Assembly: GCA_003024175.1 (NCBI GenBank)
Contig: MDYQ01000237.1
Coordinates: 1 to 64,000 of the forward strand
Source of the DNA: Planoprotostelium fungivorum
Taxonomy: Eukaryota; Evosea; Variosea; Cavosteliida; Cavosteliaceae
Direction: 5' to 3'
DNA: 64,000 bases
Shown here: piece after piece, positions 11,431 through 23,212 of the stretch
How positions within the stretch are numbered: position 1 is the first letter of the stretch
Layout of the letters: each line of letters opens with the position of its first letter
The notes under the pieces: generated by a model
What the model saw: the letters and a program-made list of their open reading frames with translations, nothing else
Databases searched by the model: none
What the model was told of the DNA's origin: nothing
Made by a program: the position numbers and the translations under genes

Positions 11431-13163
11431 ATGCCAGCAGGTGGAGATGTCGCAATTACAAGGCCCAGGACGCGACGTGCGTCGAATCTTCAGAAACCTG
11501 TGTATCGACTAGAGAGGGATGTGGATCCAATCATGCCCAACATCAATCGCAACGTGATTCTACGTAAGCTCATGCAGCAACAAGTCAAGAGGAACAAACA
11601 GAGAGAAGAAGAGGAGACGCTGAAGATGATACAAATGGAAGAGGAGGAGAGGAAGAAGCATGAGAAGGTGGAAGAACCTGCGGAGGAGATTGTCGTAGAG
11701 GATGTACTTTTGGAGGACACCATCGATCCAGAAGAGAAGTTACGGGTACTTGACAAGAAATTGGATGAGCTATCCAAGCAGAAACACACCATGTTTCTCC
11801 TTCTCAAGCACATACTGAGTGAGGACGAAAAGAGGAGACACAGAGAGACAGAGTTGAGGAGGCAACAAGAGGAACAACAGAGGATGGTGAAAGATACGAC
11901 ACATGCATCTTCTACGACGTCGTCCAAGAAGGAAGAAAATGCAGAGGGAGAAACTGTCAACATCGATGTGGAAGAATTAGACGAATTATTCATCGAGATA
12001 TCTTCGCCCACGATGGACCGAAGATCCAAGATCGAACAGAATGAGAAGGGCAGATCTCTCAATGATGAGATGGACGGTTCTATGGAGGTTGATGCGGAGG
12101 GCATCGCCAACAGCCCTTCAATAACAGTTCGACCTAATCACGACGGTGAGTCATCTCTCGTATTTCGACATCGTCGAACGGTCCACGATCGATTAGAGGA
12201 CCAATGCATCATCAACATCAATGTCGTACGTGGAGTGAGAGATCTGAAGATTCGATAGGACGAAGAGAAGGTCATTACATGCACAACATGATGGGACACC
12301 GGATGACGCCCACTCCTTCGGGCATGATGTCACCCAACCATTCCTACCAGAACAACTACCCTGCCTCTTCACCCAACTCGATACCTCCTCCCTCTCCATC
12401 CTATCAGGTGACCCTCTCTTCCTTCATCCTCTCTGTGGCGTGTTTTATTCTAATTTATTTCAGAACTACACGCCACACTACAACAAGAACAATTATCACC
12501 GAGAGAACCACGGCCCTTGGACCTCACCCAACACGTACGTTCCACCCACTACTCCCACCTTTGCAGCCTCTCCCTCCTTCACCAGCCCCAACTACAACGC
12601 TAACAGTGGAGAATATTACAACAACGCTCCTTACACTCCTTACAACAACACCCCGCAGTACAACAATTATCCACCCCCGGTGAACAACTACAACCAGCCA
12701 CCCAATTACAACTACAACGGGGGAATGGATGGATATCACGACAACCGTAATGTCATGAACTCGCCACCGCAGAGAGATAATCCAAGGTATCAGCCATACA
12801 ACAAGTCCAACTACCATCCATACTCGGTGAGAACATGTCCTTCATCATCTTCATCATCTTCTACATCATCATCATGTCACGATGAGATGAAGAGATGCTG
12901 ATGTTCTTAGGGAGGAGGATACGGTAACAATTACAAGTACAATCAGCAAGGAGGAGCACCTGCCAGGAACAACTATGGAGGACAGAACGAGAGATTCGAA
13001 CCACATTACAACAACCAATACGGAAACGATTCGTATCAAGGCATGAACAACGATTACAGCAGAAGGTGAGAGATTACTACCTGCATCATCATCATCATCG
13101 TCTGTGTGGATGCTCAATGAGAGTAGATTTCACAGGGGTGGTATGATGGGAAGGAGAATGTAG
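11431..13163 (+). CDS. GPS2-like corepressor subunit with prion-like tail
   Basis: The N-terminal half resembles human GPS2, a subunit of the N-CoR/SMRT-HDAC3 complex. It has the order ILRKLMQQQVKRNKQREEEE, a long Glu/Lys coiled coil, then EEKLRVLDKKLDELSKQKHT followed by MFLLLKHILSEDEKRR. Human GPS2, as I recall it, has the parallel block EEKLLALQEEKHQLFLQLKK and continues VLHEEEKRR. The C-terminal half, spread over several exons (about 12270-13163), is a low-complexity Asn/Tyr/Pro/Gln/Gly region (NYPPPVNNYNQPPNYNYNGG), ending RGGMMGRRM, which would favour phase separation or weak self-association. The start is the first in-frame ATG (11431); the frame is open slightly upstream. The link to an HDAC3-type complex rests on family knowledge, not on this sequence. 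Confidence 0.75.
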
Positions 13164-13365
13164 ATGTTATACAGACAATAAAAAGATTGTCATCTTACGA
13201 GATTCTCTTCATTTCAACATGATGATCGTTTGGGTGCTGTTCTTCTTGATATTCCACAGGGCTTGTGATGAGAAGCGAGAACAATTCACTGGCATCATCT
13301 CATCCGACACCTCTGCATCGTACTTGTATGTCAACCAGTTTCGCTTTTTCCATGGCAGGTTGTAA

Positions 13366-14559
<1,194 letters not shown>

Positions 14560-14573
14560 TGTTACATAAACCT

Positions 14574-16545
14574 TTATCCCTCTTCTTCCTTCTTCACCGT
14601 CCGTGTACGCTGCTCGATGTAGTGATAGAAGATGAAACGGTGGACATCGGCGACGCTGAGCAACGTCTTCTCGTTGACCACGGGGGAGACGAAGCGAAAG
14701 CCCGACAGCTGCCCTTCCTCCTATTCTCCTTCAGTTCTCCTCTAATTGTCTCTCTCACCTCTTCTTCTCTCATTCTCCTCCTCTTCTTCTTCTTTTTCGG
14801 CTCAGCAGATGACATGTAGACGGGAAGTATGGACAGTTGTGCGTTGGAGGAGAAGGCTTCGATCTGTGCAGGGTGCGGGCAGCCCTGTGATACACAGGTG
14901 AAGATGAGGAAGGCAGAAGTGAGGAGACTGAGGAAGGGTCTCGTCGATGGAGTGGATGGGGGTGGTGTCTGTGATCGGCGTGAGATGATCGAGATCGTTC
15001 GATGAGATGATGATGTGACGTTCGTGTGATCGTCTCACACGATGAAGACCATGAGAGATGGGAGGCGTTGGAGATGATGAGAAGATGTGATGATCGTCAC
15101 CTTTGTGACTTCTCTGGTGAAATCGGCGATAGGGAAGTTCTTCGCTACGATGGATGGATGGGTGATGATCGAGTTGTAGACGAGAAGTCTCCCCATGTCA
15201 CTCCACCTCTGCCCACACACCGTGTCCCAAATGAGTTTTCCCTCGAAATCACCACTCCTCGTACCAAATCCGTCGCAGAATCGCAGGATCTGGTCGTCCG
15301 TCGCCAAGGGTAGGATGATGGCACACAGCTCCGAGAAGGGTTTCTCCGAAATAAAATCCAATAAAACATCACGATAATGTCGGTGACCGTGATTGAAACC
15401 GTAGAGCAGGGACCTTGCAAAGAAGGTATACTCACAAGATACAATGTCTCCTCGCACCACTTGCTCTCTCAAATTCTCTGATCTAACGTTTCGATGAGTC
15501 ATCTCATCAATGCACGTGTTTCTATCATGAGAATAAAGAAAGAGGAGAATGAGGAATACCTCCAAAAGTCTTCCCATTCTCTCACGACGCGGTCGTTGTC
15601 TTCGTCTGAGGATTCACCATAGTCTCTATTGGATCGGAAGTGAGCCGTAGATAGGTTTCGCAGTGTCTTCCAGACGTTCATCTCGGACATGACTCCCTTC
15701 CTCTGTATGGCCACGGGTGGTGGTATCTGTCTTCGATTCAACATGCGATCCAAGCACAGTGAGATGGATGTTGGGTGATGGATGGGAGATGAAGTCTCAC
15801 CGGTCTCTTTGATTCCCATCGGATTCGATTCCAAAGGTGGTCTCTGTGATAAAAGAGGAACTGAATGGCTAAGTTGAATGATGATGAATCACGATCGTCA
15901 CCTGTTCCAGAGCGAGAGCGCCGGCACTGTTGATACCATCGAAACTGAATCGAAACCAAGAGCCAATGCGATCACGCGACGTGGTGTTATCCCCAAATGT
16001 CTTCGGTCTCTCTTTTCCTTGTGATTCAGCCTCATCTGTTCCCAAGAAGAAATCTTTCAGTACCTACCACATATTAAACCGTCGTCGAATATGGACGATC
16101 TCACGTCCGATTGATCCGCAAAGAACTTTGATATCAATCGTGATTTCTCTCTGCAGATGAGAATGAATAATTGATAGGCGATCTCAGGATTCTCTTCCGT
16201 CAGCTGCTCCAACTTTTTCCTCCTCTGATGCCTACTAGCCTCTTTCCCGCAACGTATGATGGACTGTGTCAACCAAGAGCGTACTTCATCTTTGTCTAAT
16301 CCGTCTCTAGTCGTTTGCAAGGCCTGCACTGCCTTTTCGAATCGTTCCGACAGTTGATCATCGATTATTTGTGTGTGAGAATGCGTTTGGAATGTCTTCC
16401 ATATCAAGAGAGATCGTTGCAGAGGTGAGCTGTCTTCTGAACTGCTCATCGGCGATGTGCGGTGATCTGATGTGAGGGTGATGTGACAGTTTCTACAACC
16501 TACCCCATCGTGAAGGCGTTCGAAGACTTGTGATCCTGTTGACAT
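14574..16545 (-). CDS. Unrecognised multi-exon protein, mostly helical
   Basis: I do not recognise this protein. From the start it reads MSTGSQVFERLHDG, then a helical charged region (LSERFEKAVQALQTTRDGLD, EIAYQLFILICREKSRLISK), SWFRFSFDGINSAGALALEQ, QIPPPVAIQRKGVMSEMNVW, KTLRNLSTAHFRSNRDYGES, an acidic linker, REQVVRGDIVSCEYTFFARS, ICAIILPLATDD-like helical sequence and DTVCGQRWSDMGRLLVYNSI. It ends with a Lys/Arg-rich tract and VADVHRFIFYHYIEQRTRTV. No catalytic motif, signal peptide or membrane segment is evident. Alternating amphipathic helices suggest a scaffold or subunit of a nuclear complex (inference). Its ATG overlaps that of the divergent SET gene. Several internal splice sites are uncertain. 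Confidence 0.6.
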
Positions 16546-18458
16546 GGGATTCACTGAATACGTAGCTGGATTCAGCGATAGAGTGGCTGTCCAGTCCGTA
16601 GATGGAGACCGGATTCTGATCGCTCAGAGAGATTTCCAGGTAACATCACCCATCAGCATCCGTTCTGACGCTCGACAGCCCGGAGAAGAGATCTTCAGCG
16701 AATCTCCCGTGTTGCACACTAGCCATCGCATCGCCCAATCTTCACCTCCATCTCCTCTCTACGGCTTCGCCCTCGACTGGCAACGATTGGTATCGCTCTA
16801 TGTTCACCTCAGGAACCAACCTGTAAGTCACTCTTTCACATCACATCATCACTGATCACATCAGAATGAGGAGGGAGCCGATCTGCTGGAGGTTCTGAGC
16901 ACTGATGGTGTGACTGGAAAGATGGCACAAGAGGTAGATCCAGAGAGGAAACCATTCTACCGAGAAGAAGCGGAACAGTGGTGCAAAGATTACATCAAGA
17001 AGAGCAACAAGAGCAAGAACAAGAAGTCAAAGAACCAGAAAGGTCTGAGACGCTCGGAAGAAAAGAAGACTGAGATCGCCTGCAGATACAGTCAAGTATC
17101 GACCGAAAGTGGAGGACATTGAGAGGTTGATCCAGCAATTTGAGACGAATTGTCACTCAAGATCGGCTGATCCTGATCCATCTGCTGGTGACATCGTGAA
17201 GAAAGGTGAAATCGATGCCCGATGGAAGATGATGTGAATTCGGTGCGACAGGCTTAAAGACACGATCCATCAACGAAGAAGGAGAAGAGGAAGAACAGTG
17301 TGGTCTGTGGCTGGTGGGATCGATGATGAACCATTCATGTCTCCCCAATGCATCGGCTCATCTCCCACTGGTAGATACAAACACCATTCCAAGGTCTATT
17401 CAGACATTCAGTGAGAAAGATGAGCTGATGAGGAACAGGCTGTCACTGAGGTGCATTCGGACCATCAAGCAGGGGGAGAGTGTGACAATCTCATATCACG
17501 ATCAGGAGATGATGAGCAATGACGATCGCTCTCAGCTGATCAAGGTGATGGATCCACGAAGATCATCATAGACACCATGATGATGACTGAAGAAAACAGC
17601 GCAGAGGGTTCAATTGTAGATGTCCGCTGTGCAGTGGCGAGATCCCAGACTATGCGAGAGCCATGCACTGTCCGTCCTGTGAGCCTGCCTCCAAAGGTTA
17701 CATCTCCCCTCGTTCTGGTTCATGGTCCTGCTACGTCTGCAGCAGAAAATTCAGCGTGAGCTCATCCTTCGTCCACTCCATTCACATTCCATCTTGTCTC
17801 ACACTGCATATGCAGGTGGAAGAAGCACAGAAAGCGGAGAAGAAAGAAGAAGAGATGAGAGGAGAGAGCCAAGATAAGCTGGAAGACGGAAAGGTGAGGA
17901 GAGAGGAAGAGAAGGGAAATGAACGGGTCAGGTTCCGTTCATCGCCTTGATTTCTCAGATCGTCAAGTTCTACCGCCAGCGATTGCAATCTCTCGACCCT
18001 CGATCTTTCTGTCTGGCCTCCCTCGTGGTGGAGCTACAATCGAACGTCAACAATCTCTGCTCACCTCTGCACGTCAGTCACGGCATTCTGTACGATACGG
18101 TTAAGGTGAGAAGAGAAGAAGGACGAGAGTCTAATTCCTTTAGACTCTCGTCTTCGAGATGACACCGACGCTGAGAGCCCTCTGTGGCGAAGATTCGACT
18201 TATCTCCTCTTGTTCTACCTGTTAGGTTCTACTTTTCTACTCTTTCGCCTGAACCCAGACGATCCACTATTGAGCGATGTGAGGGGAGCTTCGGAAGAGG
18301 TGAGTCGTGCTAGCGTTCACTTCTGAGAGAAGAAGGTGAGGCACCTGATGTACTGGATGAGTCAAGAGGGAGGACAGAGGAAGGAACAGAGAGACAAGGA
18401 CGTCGGGGAGTGGGCTCAGCAGATATGGAAGAGGCACCTCCAGATCTTCTGTCCTTGA
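16544..18458 (+). CDS. SMYD-like SET-domain methyltransferase
   Basis: A split SET-domain protein of the SMYD kind. The N-terminal SET part reads DRVAVQSVDGDRILIAQRDF and GEEIFSESPV. A long charged insertion follows, with a Lys/Asn-rich tract near 17000-17080. Then come the SET core LVGSMMNHSCLPNASAHLPL (cofactor-binding NHSC-PN), IKQGESVTISYHDQ, and the post-SET cysteines FNCRCPLCSGEI with a second CxxC pair (HCPSC, WSCYVCSRKF). A helical C-terminal region (FYRQRLQSLDPRSFCLASLV) ends near 18458. I see no MYND finger in its usual place within the SET domain, so the substrate class (histone or other) is open. The ATG at 16544 lies inside a CATG shared with the opposite gene. Confidence 0.8.
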
Positions 18459-18528
18459 TCCATCTGTTCGTCATCGAAACAGCTCGAAATGATAAAGGAA
18501 TCGGGTTTTCGTTTCATTTATCACGTCA

Positions 18529-20830
18529 TCACAGATCGTACAACTTGGTGTACTTCTTCTTGAGATAAGCGATGAACTTTGTGGCATCGAGACCGGACCC
18601 GGTGACCTGCCTGGCCAATTCCTCTCCCGATGGAATGAGACTTCCCTTCTTGTGGATCTTCTCTCTCAACCACTCCCTCAACACACTGAACTCTCCCTTC
18701 TCCATCTTCGCTTCCAGATCGGGGATCTCCTCCAGGGCCTTGTGGAAGTACTGACAGGCATAGATGGCACCCAATCTATCTTCATCAGCTCCTCGATCGT
18801 GTTCGTGTGATCATCATCATCAACATCATCATCTCGATGTGACGAGATCCACTCACGTGTAGGTTGGGAAATATCCAAAACTTCCGGACGACCAGTGCAC
18901 GTCCTGCAGAACTCCCTCCGCGTCGTTCCCGGGTTCGATTCCCAGATACTGCTTCATCTTTTCGTTCCAGATCTTCGGTAACTCGTCCACTTGAATCCTT
19001 CCCGCCAACAGATCCCTCTCTGTCTCACGTCAATCGACACATCCATCCTCTATGAATCACCGATTTCGTATCTGACGATGATGTGCATGGGGTATGTCAC
19101 TTCATCTGATTCCACTCGAATGAACCCAGCTCGAACCTGGATGTCTCAGTCACTTTCCCTTCTTAGAAGACTTCACCTCGTTGATCAATCGATAGAAATC
19201 ATCGGCCGGAACGGAAGAATCGATCTGAGGGAAGGCCTTCACCACTGTCTCTCTTCAGTCCTCCCGTCCCAATGGAAAAACTTTAAAAGGAGGGAGAAAG
19301 GTTTTAAAGGATAGGCACTCACGCTTGGGCCAGTAGAGCTTCCAGAAGGGTTCGGAGAGTCCGACCATTCTCTCCCACAATAGAGATTGACTCTCGTGCA
19401 CACCCATGCCAACCGCAGCCGAGGCAGGTAAGTACGCCTCACTGTCCCCGTCAGTCCCTCCATCTACAACCTGCCACTCACGATATCGGTCTCCCCGCCT
19501 CGTAGAGAGAGTGTCCGGTCTCGTGGATGGTCCCTAACGTCGCATCAGAATGAAACACGGAAGAACCATTTACCCGTGATTCCCTCTATCAGTTGATCGT
19601 CCTTATAGCGAGTGGTCATCCTTACGTCTGTGGGGTGGAAGCTGGTGGAGAAGGGATGGAGGGATACGTCTAACCTTCCCGCCTCCTGCGAGATAGCGTC
19701 AGACGTCACGGTGACTACCGCGAGGGCTCACGGTATCGAATCCAAGGTCCTTGGCCAACTGATGGTTGAAGGCGGCCTGGGCGGTGACGTCGAATGTCTT
19801 TCCCTGCATGAATTTGTCGTTTGGCTTTGGCTTCGATTTGATGGCTGCGATGAGAGGGGGTAACTCTTCCTTCACTGTAGATTCATCAGATCATCATCAT
19901 CATCTTGGATGATGGATGACGTCACCATCTTGGATGATGGATGACGTCATCACAGATACGTACGTTGTCCAAAGACGCGATCGACCGTCTTGGAATCTAA
20001 ACCTCTCTCGTATACATCTAAGAGGGCATCGTAGACGTCCTTTCCTGGGTCCGTCAGAGCAGTCTCCTCCTTGACCAGATCGACCCATTGTTGGATGTAA
20101 GGTGCAAACTCTTTGAAGTTCTTGTTCGCTTTGGCTGATGCCTGAAGATGAACGATCAGAAATCACATGATTATATCACAGAGATGATGATGGAGATGCA
20201 AGTGACGAAGGTGATGCTTATTACCCAGGCGTCGTAAGCTTCTACGGACAGCTTGGCCTTCTTCTGTTCCAACTCCTTGGGTACCTTCGTCTTCTTGTTG
20301 TGTTCTCTTCTAGCGTCCCTCACGTGGGCTCGCTCCCATTCGGTCAATTCGCCCACGACCTGTTGTCTATCGGTCTCGAACGTCACATAATGGTCGGTGA
20401 CGAATGCAAAATGGAACATGAATGACTACCTCAGGTGTGAGTCTGTTCAAGAGCTCGCCGACCTCTTTGTCCACGCTCTTATCATGGATGACACCGACGA
20501 TTGCCTCGTTATGCTTCGCACGTGAAGCACTCGATTTAGGTGCCATCATCACCAACTGTCCAAGTTCAACTCGACGATCTACGTCTTTTGTTTTCGATTG
20601 GAAATGTGATCGTCTTCTATTACCTGATCCCATTCCAACAATGACTGAATTCCTTTGAGGGCGCTGATGTCCTCCAGGAGAACCTTCAAACGATCGTAAT
20701 CCTCTCTAACGGTCATGATGTTCCTCTTGTTGAATGCAAATGACTTTCTGTTATGTAAGGAGTTAAAGAGTGGTCTTCTATATGTACTCTGTTGGAGGGC
20801 AGCGTTGCGGAATAACGACCGGGTAATCAT
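18529..20830 (-). CDS. M32 (Taq-type) metallocarboxypeptidase, probably mitochondrial
   Basis: A zinc carboxypeptidase of family M32. The N-terminus ([20 protein letters not shown]) is basic, Ser/Arg-rich and acid-free, as in a mitochondrial presequence; a second Met follows ([20 protein letters not shown]). It then has [10 protein letters not shown] and [20 protein letters not shown], the WDQ and MP motifs near the start of the family, and later the zinc motif [16 protein letters not shown] (HEXXH) near 19485-19530. The downstream family motif GMGVHESQS lies near 19380-19410. The end is [20 protein letters not shown]. The whole family length seems present over about eight exons. M32 enzymes are common in bacteria, archaea and kinetoplastids but patchy in eukaryotes, so transfer is possible. 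Mitochondrial location is inferred only from the leader. Confidence 0.9.
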
Positions 20831-21360
20831 TGAAAAAGTCCGACTTGGACTTCCGAAACACGCGTTGTTGTCGATGACTTGAAGTTGAACGCGTCATCTT
20901 CCGATGCGACAGCGACAACATGATGGGGTTCAAGTGTCCACCATCCGAACCGACTCTCCTTCTCGCCGCCAACTCGTTAGGGAACGCATGTGTTCGTCAG
21001 GGACGACGAGAGGTGAAGGGAGGGAGAGAGGACAAAGAACGAGCAATAGGGTGGCAGTCGCACAGGTGAGTGACAGGGCTCCTCTTCGCAGCCTATCGAA
21101 TCGGAAGGCCTCAATTCGAATTTCACCTTCCCACAGTAGTCACGTGATCACCGGTTGATGCGGCGTCGCGCTTTGAACGCAAAAGGCCATGTCTTCGGGT
21201 TAGGCTTTACAGTCCTTGTCTACATTTTCCACGTGTCTCGAGGCTGCTTCTCAAATATCCTGTGGTTATACGTCGTAAATGTAGACAGTAGACGCAATGT
21301 GTGTGGATCGACCATTTTCTGCCGTCGGCTACATAGGATCCGTCGCAACTCAAACAAAGA
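20831..21360. other. Promoter region between M32 and abpB
   Basis: 530 bp between divergent genes. Short open frames occur but none looks like a protein. The abpB leader includes a CACGTG-like segment (21139-21145 region, gtcacgtgatcaccggt) and pyrimidine-rich tracts. I see no RNA gene or repeat. Confidence 0.45.
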
Positions 21361-22438
21361 ATGTCTGCTGAGAAAGCTGCCCGTCCCTCCCTCGCCCTCC
21401 TGAACAGTGAGCATCTCCCATCTTTCTCCATCGACCTCGTCGAGTCCATCGAGATCCCGTGAAAGTTTGAATGGAACCTAACGTATCGTTCAGACCTCTC
21501 CGGAGGCAAGGGTGCCGCTTCTTTCACTGAGAAGCTCGATGCCGAGGCTCTCGCCTTCTTCAACGAGGTCTCCAAGAGACCTTTCTCCCAGCAGGCCGTT
21601 GCTTTCCTCAACGCCTACTGGCCCGAAGTCAAAGACGAGGCTGAGTTCATCTACAGGTCAGTCATACCTCTCTATGTCTCCCCTCATCCTCTACACATGG
21701 TCTATATATCATTGTTCTCCTTCCATCGAAAGACGTTAGACTGAATGAGAATGCAGCGCTGGATGGGAAGTCATGAAGTACGCCGACATGCACGCCAAGG
21801 GCATCCAGCTCATCTACAAGTACGATGAGGGTAACGATTTGGACTTCGATATCGGACTCTACTTCTACGAGCAGCTCAACAAGTTCGTCGATGACTCCAA
21901 GAACGCCAAGTACAAGGCCTTCACTCGCTCTCAACCCGAGATGATGACTTCTCTCAAGAGAAAGCAGGAGCTCAGAGACAAGGTCGACGTCAACTTTGAC
22001 GGTCGTGTCGGTTTCCTCGAGTACCTCCTCTACCAGTACAAGGACGTTGCCAACCCCGCCGATTTCTGCCACAGATCCATGAACCACGATGAGCACCCCG
22101 AGATCAGAAAGGCCCGTCTCGCTTTAGAGGAGGTCAACAAGAAGATCCGTGCCTACGAGGAGGAGAAGGACAGACTGTCCAAGGACTCTCAAGGTTCCGG
22201 AGTCAAGGCCCTCGGTGCCAAGAACATGCTGGCCCAGATCGACTCCAGCCCACTGAAGGAGGAGCTCAACAAGGCTCTCATCACGGCCGAGGCTGCCGTG
22301 CGTATCGCTTCCAAGAAGTTTGGAGGAGCCGGCGGAGCTGGTGGTGCCGAAGGAGCTGGACACAGCGACGGAGCCATCTGGTGGATGAACAGAGATCTCG
22401 AGGAGAAGAAGAAGAGATACGGACCCAGCAAGCACTAG
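21361..22438 (+). CDS. abpB: 34-kDa actin-bundling protein (ABP-34)
   Basis: A calcium-inhibited F-actin bundler, known from Dictyostelium filopodia and cell cortex. Three exons (about 21361-21406, 21494-21656, 21753-22438) give MSAEKAARPSLALLN, then KGAASFTEKLDAEALAFFNE, PFSQQAVAFLNAYWPEVKDE, YADMHAKGIQLIYKYDEGND, LDFDIGLYFYEQL and the EF-hand VDVNFDGRVGFLEYLLYQYK. These are followed by NPADFCHRSMNHDEHPEIRK, a coiled-coil region with the actin-binding stretch (ARLALEEVNKKIRAYEEEKD), PLKEELNKALITAEAAVRIA, a Gly/Ala linker and the end WWMNRDLEEKKKRYGP. The match to the Dictyostelium protein, as I remember it, runs the whole length. Codon use is strongly C-ending, as in the ODC gene and unlike most neighbours, which suggests high expression. 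Confidence 0.96.
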
Positions 22439-23212
22439 ATGCATCGATGTATTTTTATAAACAGTTGTTTGTTCATGTTGAAGACTTTTTCTTCTCCATT
22501 GTGTGCTGGGTTGGGTGTGTCTTGTGGTGTACGAATGGGATAGAGGATGGAAGAGACCATAATGGAGGGGGAGGAGAGAGAGGGTGACGTCAAGGAGGAA
22601 GGCTGAGGGATTGCGTGAGGTGTTCCCTCTTCTCTCTGGGGGAGGTGAAATCCAGAGATCAACGATCGATTACGCGAGAGTAGAGCGATCATCATCGATG
22701 AAGATGATGATGTGCGAGGGGAGTGACAGAATCTGTTGGCAGAGTCTCAGCCTCCAGGCCTACTGAGCTCCTCACATTTTGATACGATCGATCGCGCTCA
22801 ACGAAATCACCGGAAAAGATTTATTTTGACTTTCCTTTTTCATCGAATGACACCTGCTTCTCAGGCTGATGCCAAACAGGAGAGCCTTCCTCTTTTCTCT
22901 TTCATTGATCCCCTGCACCTCGAAATGCTTGACGTATCGCCACAAGTATGAAAACGTCACGGTGGGTCCCACCATCGTGATGCTGATATTCACCTCTTGT
23001 GATGAGGAGGCCGTGCCTCTCGTCTTCTTTTCTACCGACAAGGTCAAAATGCTAACGGCGATCTTTTGTGTTTCTGTCTCTTGTCCAGTTGATTCAGCGG
23101 AATTTCTGAGCAGAAAAAAGAGGACCTTCAGCCACAACACAAACACGACCTCCGCAAGTAAGGTGGGGCTCAGCGAGAACGCAAGCAGAAGGATTGACCT
23201 TCTTTAGACACG
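22439..23212. other. abpB 3' region and Ca2+-ATPase upstream region
   Basis: 774 bp without a convincing gene. The first part has the abpB 3' UTR with AT-rich possible poly(A) signals (around 22450). On the minus strand an open frame (22772-23146) includes a hydrophobic start and the plausible stretch VGPTVTFSYLWRYVKHFEVQ; it could be a small membrane-protein gene, but no family, start or splice pattern is clear. The rest is the leader of the Ca2+-ATPase. Confidence 0.35.

Noticed and set aside
11490-12110. 206-codon Ser-rich frame antisense to the GPS2-like gene
   Set aside because: Mirror of the Glu/Lys-rich coiled coil on the plus strand; low-complexity Ser/Leu/Cys output.
12524-12817. 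Val-rich frame antisense to the Asn/Tyr/Pro tail of the GPS2-like gene
   Set aside because: Complement of AAC/TAC-rich coding sequence, giving Val runs; no independent support.
21662-22096. 144-codon frame antisense to the actin-bundling gene
   Set aside because: Explained by strong codon bias on the plus strand; repetitive Val/Leu/Asp translation.
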